Positions 33,901 through 41,343 of a stretch of DNA of 64,000 nt are shown here, in pieces. Source of the DNA: Chitinophaga sp. CF118 (GTDB lineage: Bacteria; Bacteroidota; Bacteroidia; Chitinophagales; Chitinophagaceae); assembly GCF_900112615.1 (NCBI RefSeq), contig NZ_FOMK01000010.1, positions 62,001-126,000 of the forward strand. The letters are read 5' to 3'. Under the pieces are notes generated by a model that saw only the letters and a list, made by a program, of their open reading frames with translations, made no database searches and had not been told where the DNA came from. Both the position numbers and the translations under genes were made by a program. The stretch's first letter is position 1. Every line of letters starts with the position of its first letter.

Positions 33901-34054
33901 AAAATTCAGCGGGTTTAGTCCGGAACTACCAGGGGGGACCATCGATGATGCCAACAGCACCAATAATAAAAGCGGGATCCTGGATGCGGGTATTGAGCTG
34001 AGTGCTTATCCAACTACGCGCACTTTTGCATTGGGTGTTAATGTTTCATTTTAA
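30959..34054 (+). CDS. SusC/RagA-family TonB-linked outer-membrane protein
   Basis: A 1031-residue TonB-dependent transporter. Signal peptide ends near IPVRAQ. A carboxypeptidase-like regulatory domain follows (VKGIVKDKNGTALPGVTIRVKN), then the TonB-box region (EQVVVIGYGTQRKRDLTGAISSV), the plug with LYVVDGVLTDDI and VLKDASAAIYGVRAANGVI, and a long barrel. ATG 30959 is preferred; an in-frame TTG at 30926 would add 11 residues before the signal peptide. With its SusD partner it forms an importer for a glycan or oligopeptide. No glycoside hydrolase, sulfatase or peptidase is linked, so the substrate cannot be deduced. Confidence 0.93.
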   Translation: MRVASTKKSAILLLLVLYFTIPVRAQTPDSSSGTLITPAAQKGGPVKGIVKDKNGTALPGVTIRVKNTSSGSTSGPDGTFTVNLPEGKDSLIISYVGYITQEIKVGGRSSLNIILQSSESQLEQVVVIGYGTQRKRDLTGAISSVKGEDLAAQPVQTPTQAAQGRIAGVQVIASGQPNSQPQIRVRGTGSVLAGANPLYVVDGVLTDDIRNISTADILTMDVLKDASAAIYGVRAANGVIIITTRKGKAGKPQVRYDANVGYREASNLVKMADRDQYIAYLADISPSKDPINNPYVYNGSTNWYDAVLRKAFQMNHNISVSGGSEKGTYYLSGGYIHEDGIITTNNFKRFTFRANNDVNITDKLRFISQLSFSRATTRDVELGDTYRNLYRAAPIVKAEEGGRFGNTSGWGNVGNPLLALNKRYDGRQENRIQGNVALEYSPVSFLKFRSGFNADLKYGNDRVYSYKYLNDDVTFLVAGGNQQNPNSRLVREEYRTQGWVWDNTVTFDKTFNKHSITLLAGSVTEGFYTTSLKGTRINVPESPDLWYLDLGNPDVQSTINNTGDKYARQSFVGRINYGYDNRYLLSASIRADGSSKFSQKWGYFPTVGVGWVISGEGFMKNQKLFDFLKLRGSWGILGNDNIPTNAFRAITNIDLPYIFDNTITVGGAIKDIKDPNLKWESTDQYDIGFEFAMLNSRLSGEVDYYNKKTKDALVIVNTPALLGDQDNAYITNAASFKNEGYEISLNWKDKITNDLGYTIGGNITFNTNELTGLNGGQALLGGNVGQQSFVTRTDNGHAVGTFYVRNALGVFKDQAEIDNYKDKNGKVIQPGAAPGDLKYEDHNGDGSIDDNDKIYAGSFQPKCFFGFNLGLNYKGFDLSASFYGNAGNKIYNGKKAFRFDDADNIESSYADKRWTTSRPSSTDPRVINSSTPASTYFIESGTYLRLNNLMLGYTLSPKALKTIGISNFRVYVTSQNLFTLKKFSGFSPELPGGTIDDANSTNNKSGILDAGIELSAYPTTRTFALGVNVSF

Positions 34055-34066
34055 AAAAGAAGAATC

Positions 34067-35569
34067 ATGAATAAGAATATATTATTGTGGTGCTGCCTTA
34101 CAGGAGCATTACTAACCGGAGTTATTGCCTGCAAAAATTATCTCGAAGTAAAGCCACAGGGACAAATAGATCAGAGCGCTGCTGCAAATGATCCTGCCAC
34201 AGCACAGAATCTTGTAATAGGCGTATATAACACTATGTGGGAAGGGGGCATGCATGGTTTTTCTTATGTTGGTATGACCAACATCGCATCTGATGATGCA
34301 GATAAAGGAAGTAATGCGGATGATGGCAAAGCGAATTATGGAGCGCTTGATAATCTTACTATGGATGGTACTGTGGGCAATCTGAATGATGTATGGTCCG
34401 GTTTCTACCTGGGCATAAGCCGTGCTAACCAGGCATTGGCTGCATTGCAGGGAGGTTCTCTTGATGAAACGTTAAAGAATCAGCTGATGGGGGAAGTCCG
34501 CTTTTTACGTGCCTACTTTTATTTCGACCTGGTACGTTTCTTTGGAGGAGTACCTAAAATAGATAAGGTGCTGACACCGGTGGAAGCCAGCAGTGCTACC
34601 TATCAAACAAAGGCGGGTAGTGATACCATTTATCAGTTCATAATTTCAGATCTTGAATTTGCGCTGGCCAATCTTGCTATGAAAGGCGATGCTGCTACCG
34701 CTGTAGGCCGGGCTACAAAAGGAGCTGCCGCAGGATTACTGGCAAAAGTAATGTTGTACCGGCAAAACTGGCAGCGGGCTTACAGCCTCTCCGATTCAAT
34801 TATCAATCAATCCCTGGGTAGCTATGGACTGCTGGATAATTACGAAGACATATGGCGGACAACGGGAGCTAACGGTATAGAATCTATCTTTGAAGTGCAA
34901 ACAGGTGTCAACTCGGCTTGTAATGCAGCGATTGCCAGTTATTCAGAATGCCAGGGACCACGTGCGGGCGGTAAGTTTGGCTGGGCAGATCTGGGCTTTG
35001 GATTCGGTACTCCTTCTCAAAGCCTGCTGGATGAATATGAAGCAAATGATAAACGCACTGCGGCCACTATCATCTTTATCACATCTACCGGTACCTTTTT
35101 ATGGGATGGATTCAGGCTTCCCAGTCAGGATAGCGTGCAGAATAACCGTTACAATTACAAAGCTTATCATAGCAAGAGCAAGGAACCTTTTTGTGGCGAC
35201 AGAAGCCGCCTTCCCAAAAACCTGCGTATTCTCCGCTTTGGAGAAATCCGTTTGATCCATGCAGAAGCTGCACTGGCAACTGGCAGAGATGCACTGGACG
35301 ACCTTAATGCTCTGCGTTCACGTGCCGGACTGGCACCGCTTACCAGTGCAGACAGGCATGCAATCTGGCATGAAAGAAGGGTAGAGTTGGCTATGGAACA
35401 CGATCGCTACTTTGACCTGATCCGGGAAAATGAACTGGAGCCTGGTCTTGCAGCAGCAGCCTTTACCAAACATGGTAAAACGTTTTCTGACAGAAACAAA
35501 GTGTTCCCGATTCCTAAACCACAAATTGATCTGAGTCAGGGGAAACTTCTACAGAATACCGGATATTAA
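34067..35569 (+). CDS. SusD/RagB-family surface lipoprotein
   Basis: A 500-residue nutrient-binding lipoprotein that forms the lid of the SusC channel. The N-terminus has a lipoprotein signal with lipobox VIAC (Cys near residue 22). Family blocks include AQNLVIGVYNTMWEG, GISRANQALAALQ, GEVRFLRAYFYFDLVRFFGGVP, RATKGAAAGLLAKVMLY and, at the end, RRVELAMEHDRYFDLIREN. It starts 12 bp after the susC-like gene. The pair stands alone, without the usual enzymes or sigma/anti-sigma genes. Confidence 0.93.
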   Translation: MNKNILLWCCLTGALLTGVIACKNYLEVKPQGQIDQSAAANDPATAQNLVIGVYNTMWEGGMHGFSYVGMTNIASDDADKGSNADDGKANYGALDNLTMDGTVGNLNDVWSGFYLGISRANQALAALQGGSLDETLKNQLMGEVRFLRAYFYFDLVRFFGGVPKIDKVLTPVEASSATYQTKAGSDTIYQFIISDLEFALANLAMKGDAATAVGRATKGAAAGLLAKVMLYRQNWQRAYSLSDSIINQSLGSYGLLDNYEDIWRTTGANGIESIFEVQTGVNSACNAAIASYSECQGPRAGGKFGWADLGFGFGTPSQSLLDEYEANDKRTAATIIFITSTGTFLWDGFRLPSQDSVQNNRYNYKAYHSKSKEPFCGDRSRLPKNLRILRFGEIRLIHAEAALATGRDALDDLNALRSRAGLAPLTSADRHAIWHERRVELAMEHDRYFDLIRENELEPGLAAAAFTKHGKTFSDRNKVFPIPKPQIDLSQGKLLQNTGY

Positions 35570-35607
35570 AAAATAAAAGACGCATTAAAAAACTGAATTA
35601 TGGCAGA

Positions 35608-35629
35608 CCGGATTATTCCCAGAATCCGG
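35608..35629. terminator. Hairpin between convergent SusD and flavoprotein genes
   Basis: CCGGATT and AATCCGG form a 7-bp stem with an 8-base loop, overlapping the stop of the minus-strand gene. No T-run follows on either side, so support is modest. Confidence 0.3.
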
Positions 35630-36269
35630 CAGACTTGATCTGTTTCCAGCCCAGCTCTTTCAGTATTTTCCTTGTTTTCACAACCAGGGGAATATTACCG
35701 GCTACATAAAAGGTGGTCTCTTGTAAAGAAAGCTCCTTTAACCAGCCGTTTAGCTGGGCGGGATAATCGTCCTGTATGATTGTTTGGACGGGCATTCCAA
35801 GGATCGTTGAAGGAAGAACCTGACTAATAACAAGCGTATGAAACTGCTGTTGCTGATGCCTGCGTTTATACAATGAAATAAAGTGGCCTATTGCGCTGGC
35901 ATCACCTATGCATACCAGGTTATCTGCTGCTGTGGGCTGATGGATACCGCCTCCAGGTCCGGCATAAGAGAATGCCTGCCCCGGTTTTAATTGCCGGACC
36001 CAATTACTGCCTGCTCCTTCGTGAGCAGTATGAATCAGGAGTGTAGCCGTATGGGTAGTTTCATCCCAGTTGGCAAGGGTATAATCGCGGTAGGTTTGTT
36101 TCCCTGTTTCGCATTTTAGATGCTGGCAGCTGCGCCAGTTCAATGAATCCGGCAGGTGAAGGGAGAGTTCTAGCACTGTATTTGTAATGGCGGTTATACT
36201 ATTTACGTGCGCTGTTTTTCCGATGCGCGACATCAGGAATGCCGTTGCCTTTTCTTTTAGTGTTGCCAT
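35613..36269 (-). CDS. Siderophore-interacting FAD-binding protein (ferric reductase-type)
   Basis: A 218-residue flavoprotein of the ferredoxin-reductase-like SIP family, which reduces ferric siderophores with NAD(P)H in the cytoplasm. The FAD motif is YRDYTLANWDE, followed by GAGSNWVRQLKPGQAFSYAGPGG and the nucleotide-binding domain with VCIGDASAIGHFISLYKRR and TFYVAGNI. It is shorter than E. coli YqjH. It is the last gene of a minus-strand set after an AraC regulator and a small unknown protein, so control by that regulator is likely. Flavin reduction of another substrate remains possible. Confidence 0.75.
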   Translation of the reverse strand: MATLKEKATAFLMSRIGKTAHVNSITAITNTVLELSLHLPDSLNWRSCQHLKCETGKQTYRDYTLANWDETTHTATLLIHTAHEGAGSNWVRQLKPGQAFSYAGPGGGIHQPTAADNLVCIGDASAIGHFISLYKRRHQQQQFHTLVISQVLPSTILGMPVQTIIQDDYPAQLNGWLKELSLQETTFYVAGNIPLVVKTRKILKELGWKQIKSAGFWE

Positions 36270-36271
36270 AG

Positions 36272-36547
36272 TTAACTGATCTTGCCGTATAAATGAGGAT
36301 AGATATCTGTAATGAGAGAGGTTGCCTTTTGAGAGCGTAACCTGAAGTGGGTGAAAACGCCCAGTGCTTCCAGTATAGGGATCAGTTCTATCAGGTCCTG
36401 AACGGCAGTTTGATACGTATCATAATCTGCGGGTTGCTCTATGATAGTCAGGTTGGCCATGAATGCTGCTACGGAGCCTTTACGCACTTCTGTGCCGTTT
36501 ATTGTGGCAGCGTTAATGTTATCTGATAAAATATCCTGTGGTTTCAT
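36272..36547 (-). CDS. Hypothetical protein (91 residues) in the flavoprotein operon
   Basis: I do not recognise this family. It is soluble, without signal peptide or Cys, and predicted helical in the middle (YDTYQTAVQDLIELIPILEALG). Its stop lies two bases before the start of the flavoprotein gene, so the two are translated together. Its own start is 52 bp after the AraC gene. A role with the flavoprotein is inferred from this coupling only. Confidence 0.6.
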   Translation of the reverse strand: MKPQDILSDNINAATINGTEVRKGSVAAFMANLTIIEQPADYDTYQTAVQDLIELIPILEALGVFTHFRLRSQKATSLITDIYPHLYGKIS

Positions 36548-36599
36548 GTAATATTATTTAAGGACAAAACTAGCGCTGGAAGTTTTTTCGGGAGTTATA

Positions 36600-37460
36600 C
36601 TATTCCGGGATAGATAGATACTTTTCCCGTACAGCCTCTCTGAAGGAAGCAGGAGTATAACCCGTATGCTGCTTGAAAAATTTATTGAAATAAGATACTT
36701 CGTTGAATTGCAGGTACCAGGCAATTTCCTTCACACTCTCTTTTGCATGCAGCAGCAGGCGTTTGGCTTCCAGTATCCGGCGGTCTGTAATTAATGCAGA
36801 TGCTGTTTGTCCGGTATGTTGTTTCACAACCTCATTAAGATGATCGGCAGAAATGTGCAGGGCTCCGGCATATTGTGCAGGTTTGGTCCATTGCAGGAAA
36901 TGTGTAGCCAGTAATTCTCTGTAGCGCATTAACAGGGCAGGGCCGGGTTGTAACTTACCGGCATCCCGGACCATATTACGTTGCAGCAATGTAATCAGTA
37001 CTGACAGGTAATGTTGTATTACTGTTACATAGTGAGGCGAACGTTCACTGTTTTCATTATCTATCAGCCGGGCAATGATCTCTACCTGTGCAAAGTCGGC
37101 ATCTGGTAATCTTACCTTGTCTGTAGCAGCCAGTGGAAGTTGAACAGACTGTCCGGCCAGGAAATCGGCGGTAAACGCAAGCAGCCATCCGTTACCGGTA
37201 TGAACAGCCAGCGGCTGATGCACCTGTCCGGGTACGATCAGTATCATATCCTGTGCCTGAACTACAATCCGTTCAAAATCCAGCATATGTATACTCTCTC
37301 CATCCATACAAATGCCCAGTGCATAGAATCCATGCCGGTGTGCCTGCATCAGCTCATGTTCATCATCTGCCACAGCTATTTTTTCAATCACAAAAGGAAT
37401 CCCTGATGAGGTGATTTCATCCATTTGAAAGGAGATGATAAAAGGGTTTTTATTGGCCAT
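36600..37460 (-). CDS. AraC-family transcriptional regulator
   Basis: A 286-residue regulator with an N-terminal cupin-like sensor (DEHELMQAHRHGFYALGICMD and LIVPGQVHQPLA) and a C-terminal AraC double HTH from about residue 180. The HTH includes YAGALHISADHLNEVVKQHTG and the signature EIAWYLQFNEVSYFNKFFKQHTGYTPASFR. It is the first gene of the minus-strand set leading to the siderophore-interacting flavoprotein, its probable target. The effector is unknown. Confidence 0.88.
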   Translation of the reverse strand: MANKNPFIISFQMDEITSSGIPFVIEKIAVADDEHELMQAHRHGFYALGICMDGESIHMLDFERIVVQAQDMILIVPGQVHQPLAVHTGNGWLLAFTADFLAGQSVQLPLAATDKVRLPDADFAQVEIIARLIDNENSERSPHYVTVIQHYLSVLITLLQRNMVRDAGKLQPGPALLMRYRELLATHFLQWTKPAQYAGALHISADHLNEVVKQHTGQTASALITDRRILEAKRLLLHAKESVKEIAWYLQFNEVSYFNKFFKQHTGYTPASFREAVREKYLSIPE

Positions 37461-37702
37461 AGTTATTTTTTACCTCTTAGGATATAGACGAATGAAAGAA
37501 TTGGAAATTGTATTCGATATTATAGGGGTGATTTGCAGTATAATAGAGAGGATAATATATTAGTATAATATTAATTTGACAATGTTCAGGGTAAAGAGAA
37601 AAAAGAGGGCAAAATATCACAAGAGGAACAAAAAATATTCTCAACCCCTTGTTTATTAATAATATTATAGATATTTTTATATACCTATGAAAATTGCCAA
37701 CT

Positions 37703-37939
37703 ATGAAATGGATTGACGAATTAAATGTTATTTACCAAAAGCTTGGAGCGATTGGTTTTGAAGATGTAAAAAAAGAAATCTTGAGAGCCCAGATGAGCGG
37801 CAACGGTGGAGAAACGTACTACCTGGTACTCCAGCAGCTCATAATGATCAAGAAAGACAAGGTTCAGATTTATGAACTTATTAAGGGAGAAGTGGAAAAT
37901 ATTATCCATTTCAGTAAGCACATGATCCACCTGAATTAG
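37703..37939 (+). CDS. Hypothetical small protein (78 residues)
   Basis: A short soluble, mainly helical protein (MKWIDELNVIYQKLGAIGFE...) that I do not recognise. ATG 37703 is chosen; a TTG at 37694 is in frame. It has no signal peptide or membrane segment. Its stop lies one base from the stop of the convergent sigma-like/TPR gene. The protein-like composition and lack of a better frame on the other strand suggest that it is real, but this is not certain. Confidence 0.5.
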   Translation: MKWIDELNVIYQKLGAIGFEDVKKEILRAQMSGNGGETYYLVLQQLIMIKKDKVQIYELIKGEVENIIHFSKHMIHLN

Positions 37940-37940
37940 T

Positions 37941-38918
37941 TCAGGAAGTTAATTCCTGCCTAAGCCTTTCTACTTTCCAATATATCGGAACATTGACCGG
38001 TATTTTTAAGAGCCATTCCAGGCATTGTTGTTTATCTCTTTCCCGGAGGTAGCTTAACGCTATGTAGAATGCAGCATCATATTTGTAGGAAGATGTTCCT
38101 TCATATACAAAGCGCAGATCCTTACGTGCAGCTTCCAGTTGTGTCTCATCTACCAGGGACACTCCCCGGTAATAACGGGCTACAGGCAACAGGGAATCTT
38201 TCCCGACTACCTCATTGAGGAGCACTATTGCTTTGTTGTAATGGCCTTTATTGAATTCATACGCCGCTCTATGCAGTAGCAGGGAAGTATCTGTTTCATT
38301 ATTACTATAGTGATGATGGACCATTTCTGTTCCGGAAAACTGTCGGTATATATCCTTATGCCAGGGGCTCAGGAATAATAAGCCGGCCAGGCCTAAAGCT
38401 ATAATTGCGGTAATCACCACATACATGCCCACTCTGGTATTGGCCGCATGTTCTTTTGTATGGAACCATTTTTCCCGTTGATCTGCAATCATTTCTTCCA
38501 GTTCATTCCGGGTATTGTCGGCCTCCGCATTATCAGATGGAGTAGTTAAGGCCTCTTCTATATACTGTATATGTTTTGCATCTAATCCGGGAGCAGGTGG
38601 TTGAGGATGGAATGATTGCGCTTTACCGGGCGATTTCTCCATCATTTCCTGTTTCCACTTCAGCTGGCAGGCATACAGGAAAAAGGGTTCAAAACGGTTG
38701 GTGAGGGGGAGTTTATTGTGCTGGGCATAGTTATATATTGATAATAGTACCCCTTCAAATACATGAGCTGCATCTTTGATACTACCTCCCCATCCTGTTA
38801 CCATATGCTTCACTTTACGGGCAAAACGCTTGTAAATAGCATTGATAATAGCGGGGGAGCTGTCAAGCAAGCCATCTATGTATTCATCGTCATTATTTAT
38901 AATCCGGCTGGAAACCAT
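37941..38918 (-). CDS. Sigma-region-2-like / TM / TPR fusion protein
   Basis: A 325-residue protein with an unusual layout. Residues 1-95 resemble region 2 of ECF sigma factors (IINAIYKRFARKVKHMVTGW, DAAHVFEGVLLSIYNYA, and FEPFFLYACQLKWKQEM as in the YLY-xxC-RN-W block), but no region 4 follows. A linker (95-160) leads to one transmembrane helix at about 164-185 (VGMYVVITAIIALGLAGLLF). The rest (from about 215) is TPR-like: LLHRAAYEFNKGHYNKAIVLLNEVVG, ARYYRGVSLVDETQLEAARKDL, DAAFYIALSYLRERDKQQCL. Topology would put the sigma-like part inside and the repeats in the periplasm. Function is unknown. It may be a sigma relative turned into a membrane-bound signalling protein. Confidence 0.6.
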   Translation of the reverse strand: MVSSRIINNDDEYIDGLLDSSPAIINAIYKRFARKVKHMVTGWGGSIKDAAHVFEGVLLSIYNYAQHNKLPLTNRFEPFFLYACQLKWKQEMMEKSPGKAQSFHPQPPAPGLDAKHIQYIEEALTTPSDNAEADNTRNELEEMIADQREKWFHTKEHAANTRVGMYVVITAIIALGLAGLLFLSPWHKDIYRQFSGTEMVHHHYSNNETDTSLLLHRAAYEFNKGHYNKAIVLLNEVVGKDSLLPVARYYRGVSLVDETQLEAARKDLRFVYEGTSSYKYDAAFYIALSYLRERDKQQCLEWLLKIPVNVPIYWKVERLRQELTS

Positions 38919-39228
38919 AATTTGAAATCGTCTGCTACTTAAACTAAATTGGTTAATGAGCTGGATATATTAGAGCAATGCTTATGCCGGAATACCGGAA
39001 TGAACAGAATTATTTTTATTTTTCTCACTAAAAGGGAATTGCCTCCTAAGTATCACTTTAACGCAATTAGAAGCTGATTTACTGGCAGATCACCTCTGTC
39101 AGGTACATTGGGGCTTCTATTGTACAGATCTCCCATATTATCTACATAGAAATAATAGATTCATACAAGTCCTTTCATGGATTATAGGGCAGACAAATGT
39201 TCTTCTTGAAAGAGAGTTGATGCCAGGT
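38919..39228. other. Non-coding spacer upstream of the sigma-like/TPR gene
   Basis: No ORF of note. It must hold the promoter of the minus-strand gene, but I find no convincing TAnnTTTG box. Confidence 0.3.
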
Positions 39229-39363
39229 TGATAGTGAGTCCGTATTTGCTTCATACCTTGAACATTTGTTGGAGATCTTTTGAGCACTTATTCGTGTTCT
39301 AAGTATCTCCAACATATGTCCAACCATTGTCCAATGTGCGTTCAGTATATAGACTCACTATTA
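39229..39363. repeat. 135-bp foldback element with 12-bp terminal inverted repeats
   Basis: Ends TGATAGTGAGTC (39229-39240) and GACTCACTATTA (39352-39363) are inverted repeats with one mismatch. Inside, a 17-base arm at 39260-39276 pairs with 39305-39321 at 15 of 17 positions, and its loop holds GAGCAC (39282-39287) pairing with GTGTTC (39294-39299). It has no coding capacity. It could be a MITE-like element or a structured RNA. Confidence 0.55.
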
Positions 39364-39522
39364 TGTCATGTTCTACATAAGAAAGTATGTCTTAATTATT
39401 GTTTATTGTGGCAGGCCTGAGGAACATTAAATAGCAGGGCTTTATCGCAGTACACAATAGTCTGGTAATATGTCTTACAACTTTTAACGGTTTGCTTTTA
39501 CCGGGGCACTCATTTTGAGGTC
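39364..39522. other. Spacer downstream of marR
   Basis: I see no gene, hairpin with T-run or promoter consensus. Confidence 0.3.
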
Positions 39523-40011
39523 TTAAACTTTTAAATATTCAGGGTGTAATGTAAAAACTAATTTTCCTAAGATCTCTTTCAGCGCATCCGTATCTTTTTG
39601 TCCGATGATCCCGGTGTATTGTTCCTGGATTTCCCGGAAGCTCTCTGCCGCAGAAATGAGCAGCCGTTTACCATTATCTGTAAGGAAGATAACTGAAGAG
39701 CGGTTATCGTTGGCGTGTTTACGGGTAAGAATATACCCGCCGGCCTCCAGATTCTTCACTACTTTGCTCATAGCCTGTTTGGTAATGCGGGCTCTTTTAG
39801 CGAGTTCATTATTAATGGTGCCTTCGGGCTGAATATTAACGATTAGCACCAGATCGCCCAGCTTAAAATTACTATATCCTTTCTGTTGCAGTTTTTCTGT
39901 AATCCTCGCGTCCATATCCTTTTTCAGCAGGGACAGTAACCTGATGAGACTACGTTGCCGTTGGGCCATATGTATCTCCAGCTGCTCGTCCAGTGAACTG
40001 TCCATGTCCAT
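39523..40011 (-). CDS. MarR-family transcriptional regulator
   Basis: A 162-residue winged-helix regulator. The HTH and wing read LAKRARITKQAMSKVVKNLEAGGYI then RKHANDNRSSVIFLTDNGKRLL, with the conserved D-x-R-x3-xxLT pattern of the wing. It lies 109 bp after uxuA on the same strand, third in a set with glycerate kinase and mannonate dehydratase. It may respond to a sugar acid and regulate those genes (inference). Confidence 0.85.
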   Translation of the reverse strand: MDMDSSLDEQLEIHMAQRQRSLIRLLSLLKKDMDARITEKLQQKGYSNFKLGDLVLIVNIQPEGTINNELAKRARITKQAMSKVVKNLEAGGYILTRKHANDNRSSVIFLTDNGKRLLISAAESFREIQEQYTGIIGQKDTDALKEILGKLVFTLHPEYLKV

Positions 40012-40120
40012 ATTAAATACGTTTTAGGTTCATATAATCGGTCTGGTTGCGGCCGCTTACCTGTTTGTTTCTTATCCCAACCTTATAGTGCTGCCAGTAA
40101 ACGGCTGCAGGTGTAGACTT

Positions 40121-41302
40121 TCACCTGTTAAATACAGAACGGGCGATGCCGGTTTCAAGTCCGCGGAGTTCTGCCAGGCCACGCAGGCGGCCAATAGCAC
40201 TATATCCGGGATTAGTCTTTTTGTGGAGGTCGTCCAGCATCTGGTGGCCATGATCAGGACGCATCGGTATTGATACATTGCGTTTGTGCATTATGGCCAG
40301 AATATTTTTAACTACAGCATACATATCCACATCGCCTTCCAGGTGATTTGCTTCATGGAAGTTTCCGAGAGCATCCCGCTGTGTGCTACGAAGGTGAATA
40401 AAGTGAATATGTTCTCCCAGTCTTTCCACCATTCCGGGCAGATCGTTATCAGGGCGTACTCCATAGGAGCCGGTACAGAAACAAAGTCCGTTAGCGGCAT
40501 AAGGAGCTGCTGCCAGCAATTCTTTTGCATCCTGTTCGGTACTCACAATACGGGGCAGTCCTAATATCGGGAATGGAGGATCGTCCGGATGGATAGCCAG
40601 TTTGATGCCTGCCTCTTCTGCCACCGGAGCTATTTGTTGTAAGAAGTAAAAAAGGTGCAGTTTTAGCTGGGTAGCATCTATACCCTGGTATTTATCAAGA
40701 GCTTCCTGGAATTTCTGCAGGGTGAAACTTTCTTCAGACCCGGGTAAACCAGCAATGATATTTCTTTGTAATAAGGTCTTCTCTGCCTCTGTCATGCTGT
40801 CGAAATGCTCCTTAGCCATGGAGATATCCGCAGGGGCATAATCATTTTCAGCACCTGGTCTTTGCAGCATGAACAGGTCGAAAGCCATAAATGCAGCCTT
40901 CTCGAAGCGTAATGCTTTAGAGCCGTCTTCAAGTGTGTAGGCAAGATCTGTGCGGGTCCAGTCCAGCACCGGCATAAAATTATAAGTAACGATATAGATC
41001 CCGCATTCCGCCAGGTTCAGAAGGCTTTGCTGGTAGTTGCTGATGTATTCTTTAAAGTTGCCGCTCTGGGTTTTGATATCTTCATGCACGGGGACACTTT
41101 CCACAACAGACCATGTAAGGCCGGCAGCTTCTATCACTGATTTGCGCAGTAATATTTCTGCTGTTGTCCAAACATCTCCGTTCGGAATATGATGTAATGC
41201 TGTTACTACACCGGTAGCTCCGGCCTGTTTAATATCTGCAAGGCTAACGGGGTCATTGGGCCCGAACCATCGCCATGTCTGTTCCATTCTTAGCATACGC
41301 AT
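40121..41302 (-). CDS. uxuA: D-mannonate dehydratase
   Basis: Dehydrates D-mannonate to 2-keto-3-deoxygluconate in glucuronate breakdown. The 393 residues match the UxuA TIM-barrel family: MEQTWRWFGPNDPVSLADIKQAGATGVV at the start, WSVVESVPVHEDIK, KLAIHPDDPPFPILGLPRIVS with metal-ligand His, LCFCTGSYG, HLRSTQR and MRPDHGHQML. ATG 41287 is an equally plausible start (family proteins begin close to MEQTWRW). KDG kinase and aldolase are not linked here. It is downstream of the glycerate kinase gene with a 41-bp gap. Confidence 0.92.
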   Translation of the reverse strand: MRMLRMEQTWRWFGPNDPVSLADIKQAGATGVVTALHHIPNGDVWTTAEILLRKSVIEAAGLTWSVVESVPVHEDIKTQSGNFKEYISNYQQSLLNLAECGIYIVTYNFMPVLDWTRTDLAYTLEDGSKALRFEKAAFMAFDLFMLQRPGAENDYAPADISMAKEHFDSMTEAEKTLLQRNIIAGLPGSEESFTLQKFQEALDKYQGIDATQLKLHLFYFLQQIAPVAEEAGIKLAIHPDDPPFPILGLPRIVSTEQDAKELLAAAPYAANGLCFCTGSYGVRPDNDLPGMVERLGEHIHFIHLRSTQRDALGNFHEANHLEGDVDMYAVVKNILAIMHKRNVSIPMRPDHGHQMLDDLHKKTNPGYSAIGRLRGLAELRGLETGIARSVFNR

Positions 41303-41343
41303 ATACAGGTTTGAATCCCCAAAAATAGGACTTCCGTCAATAA

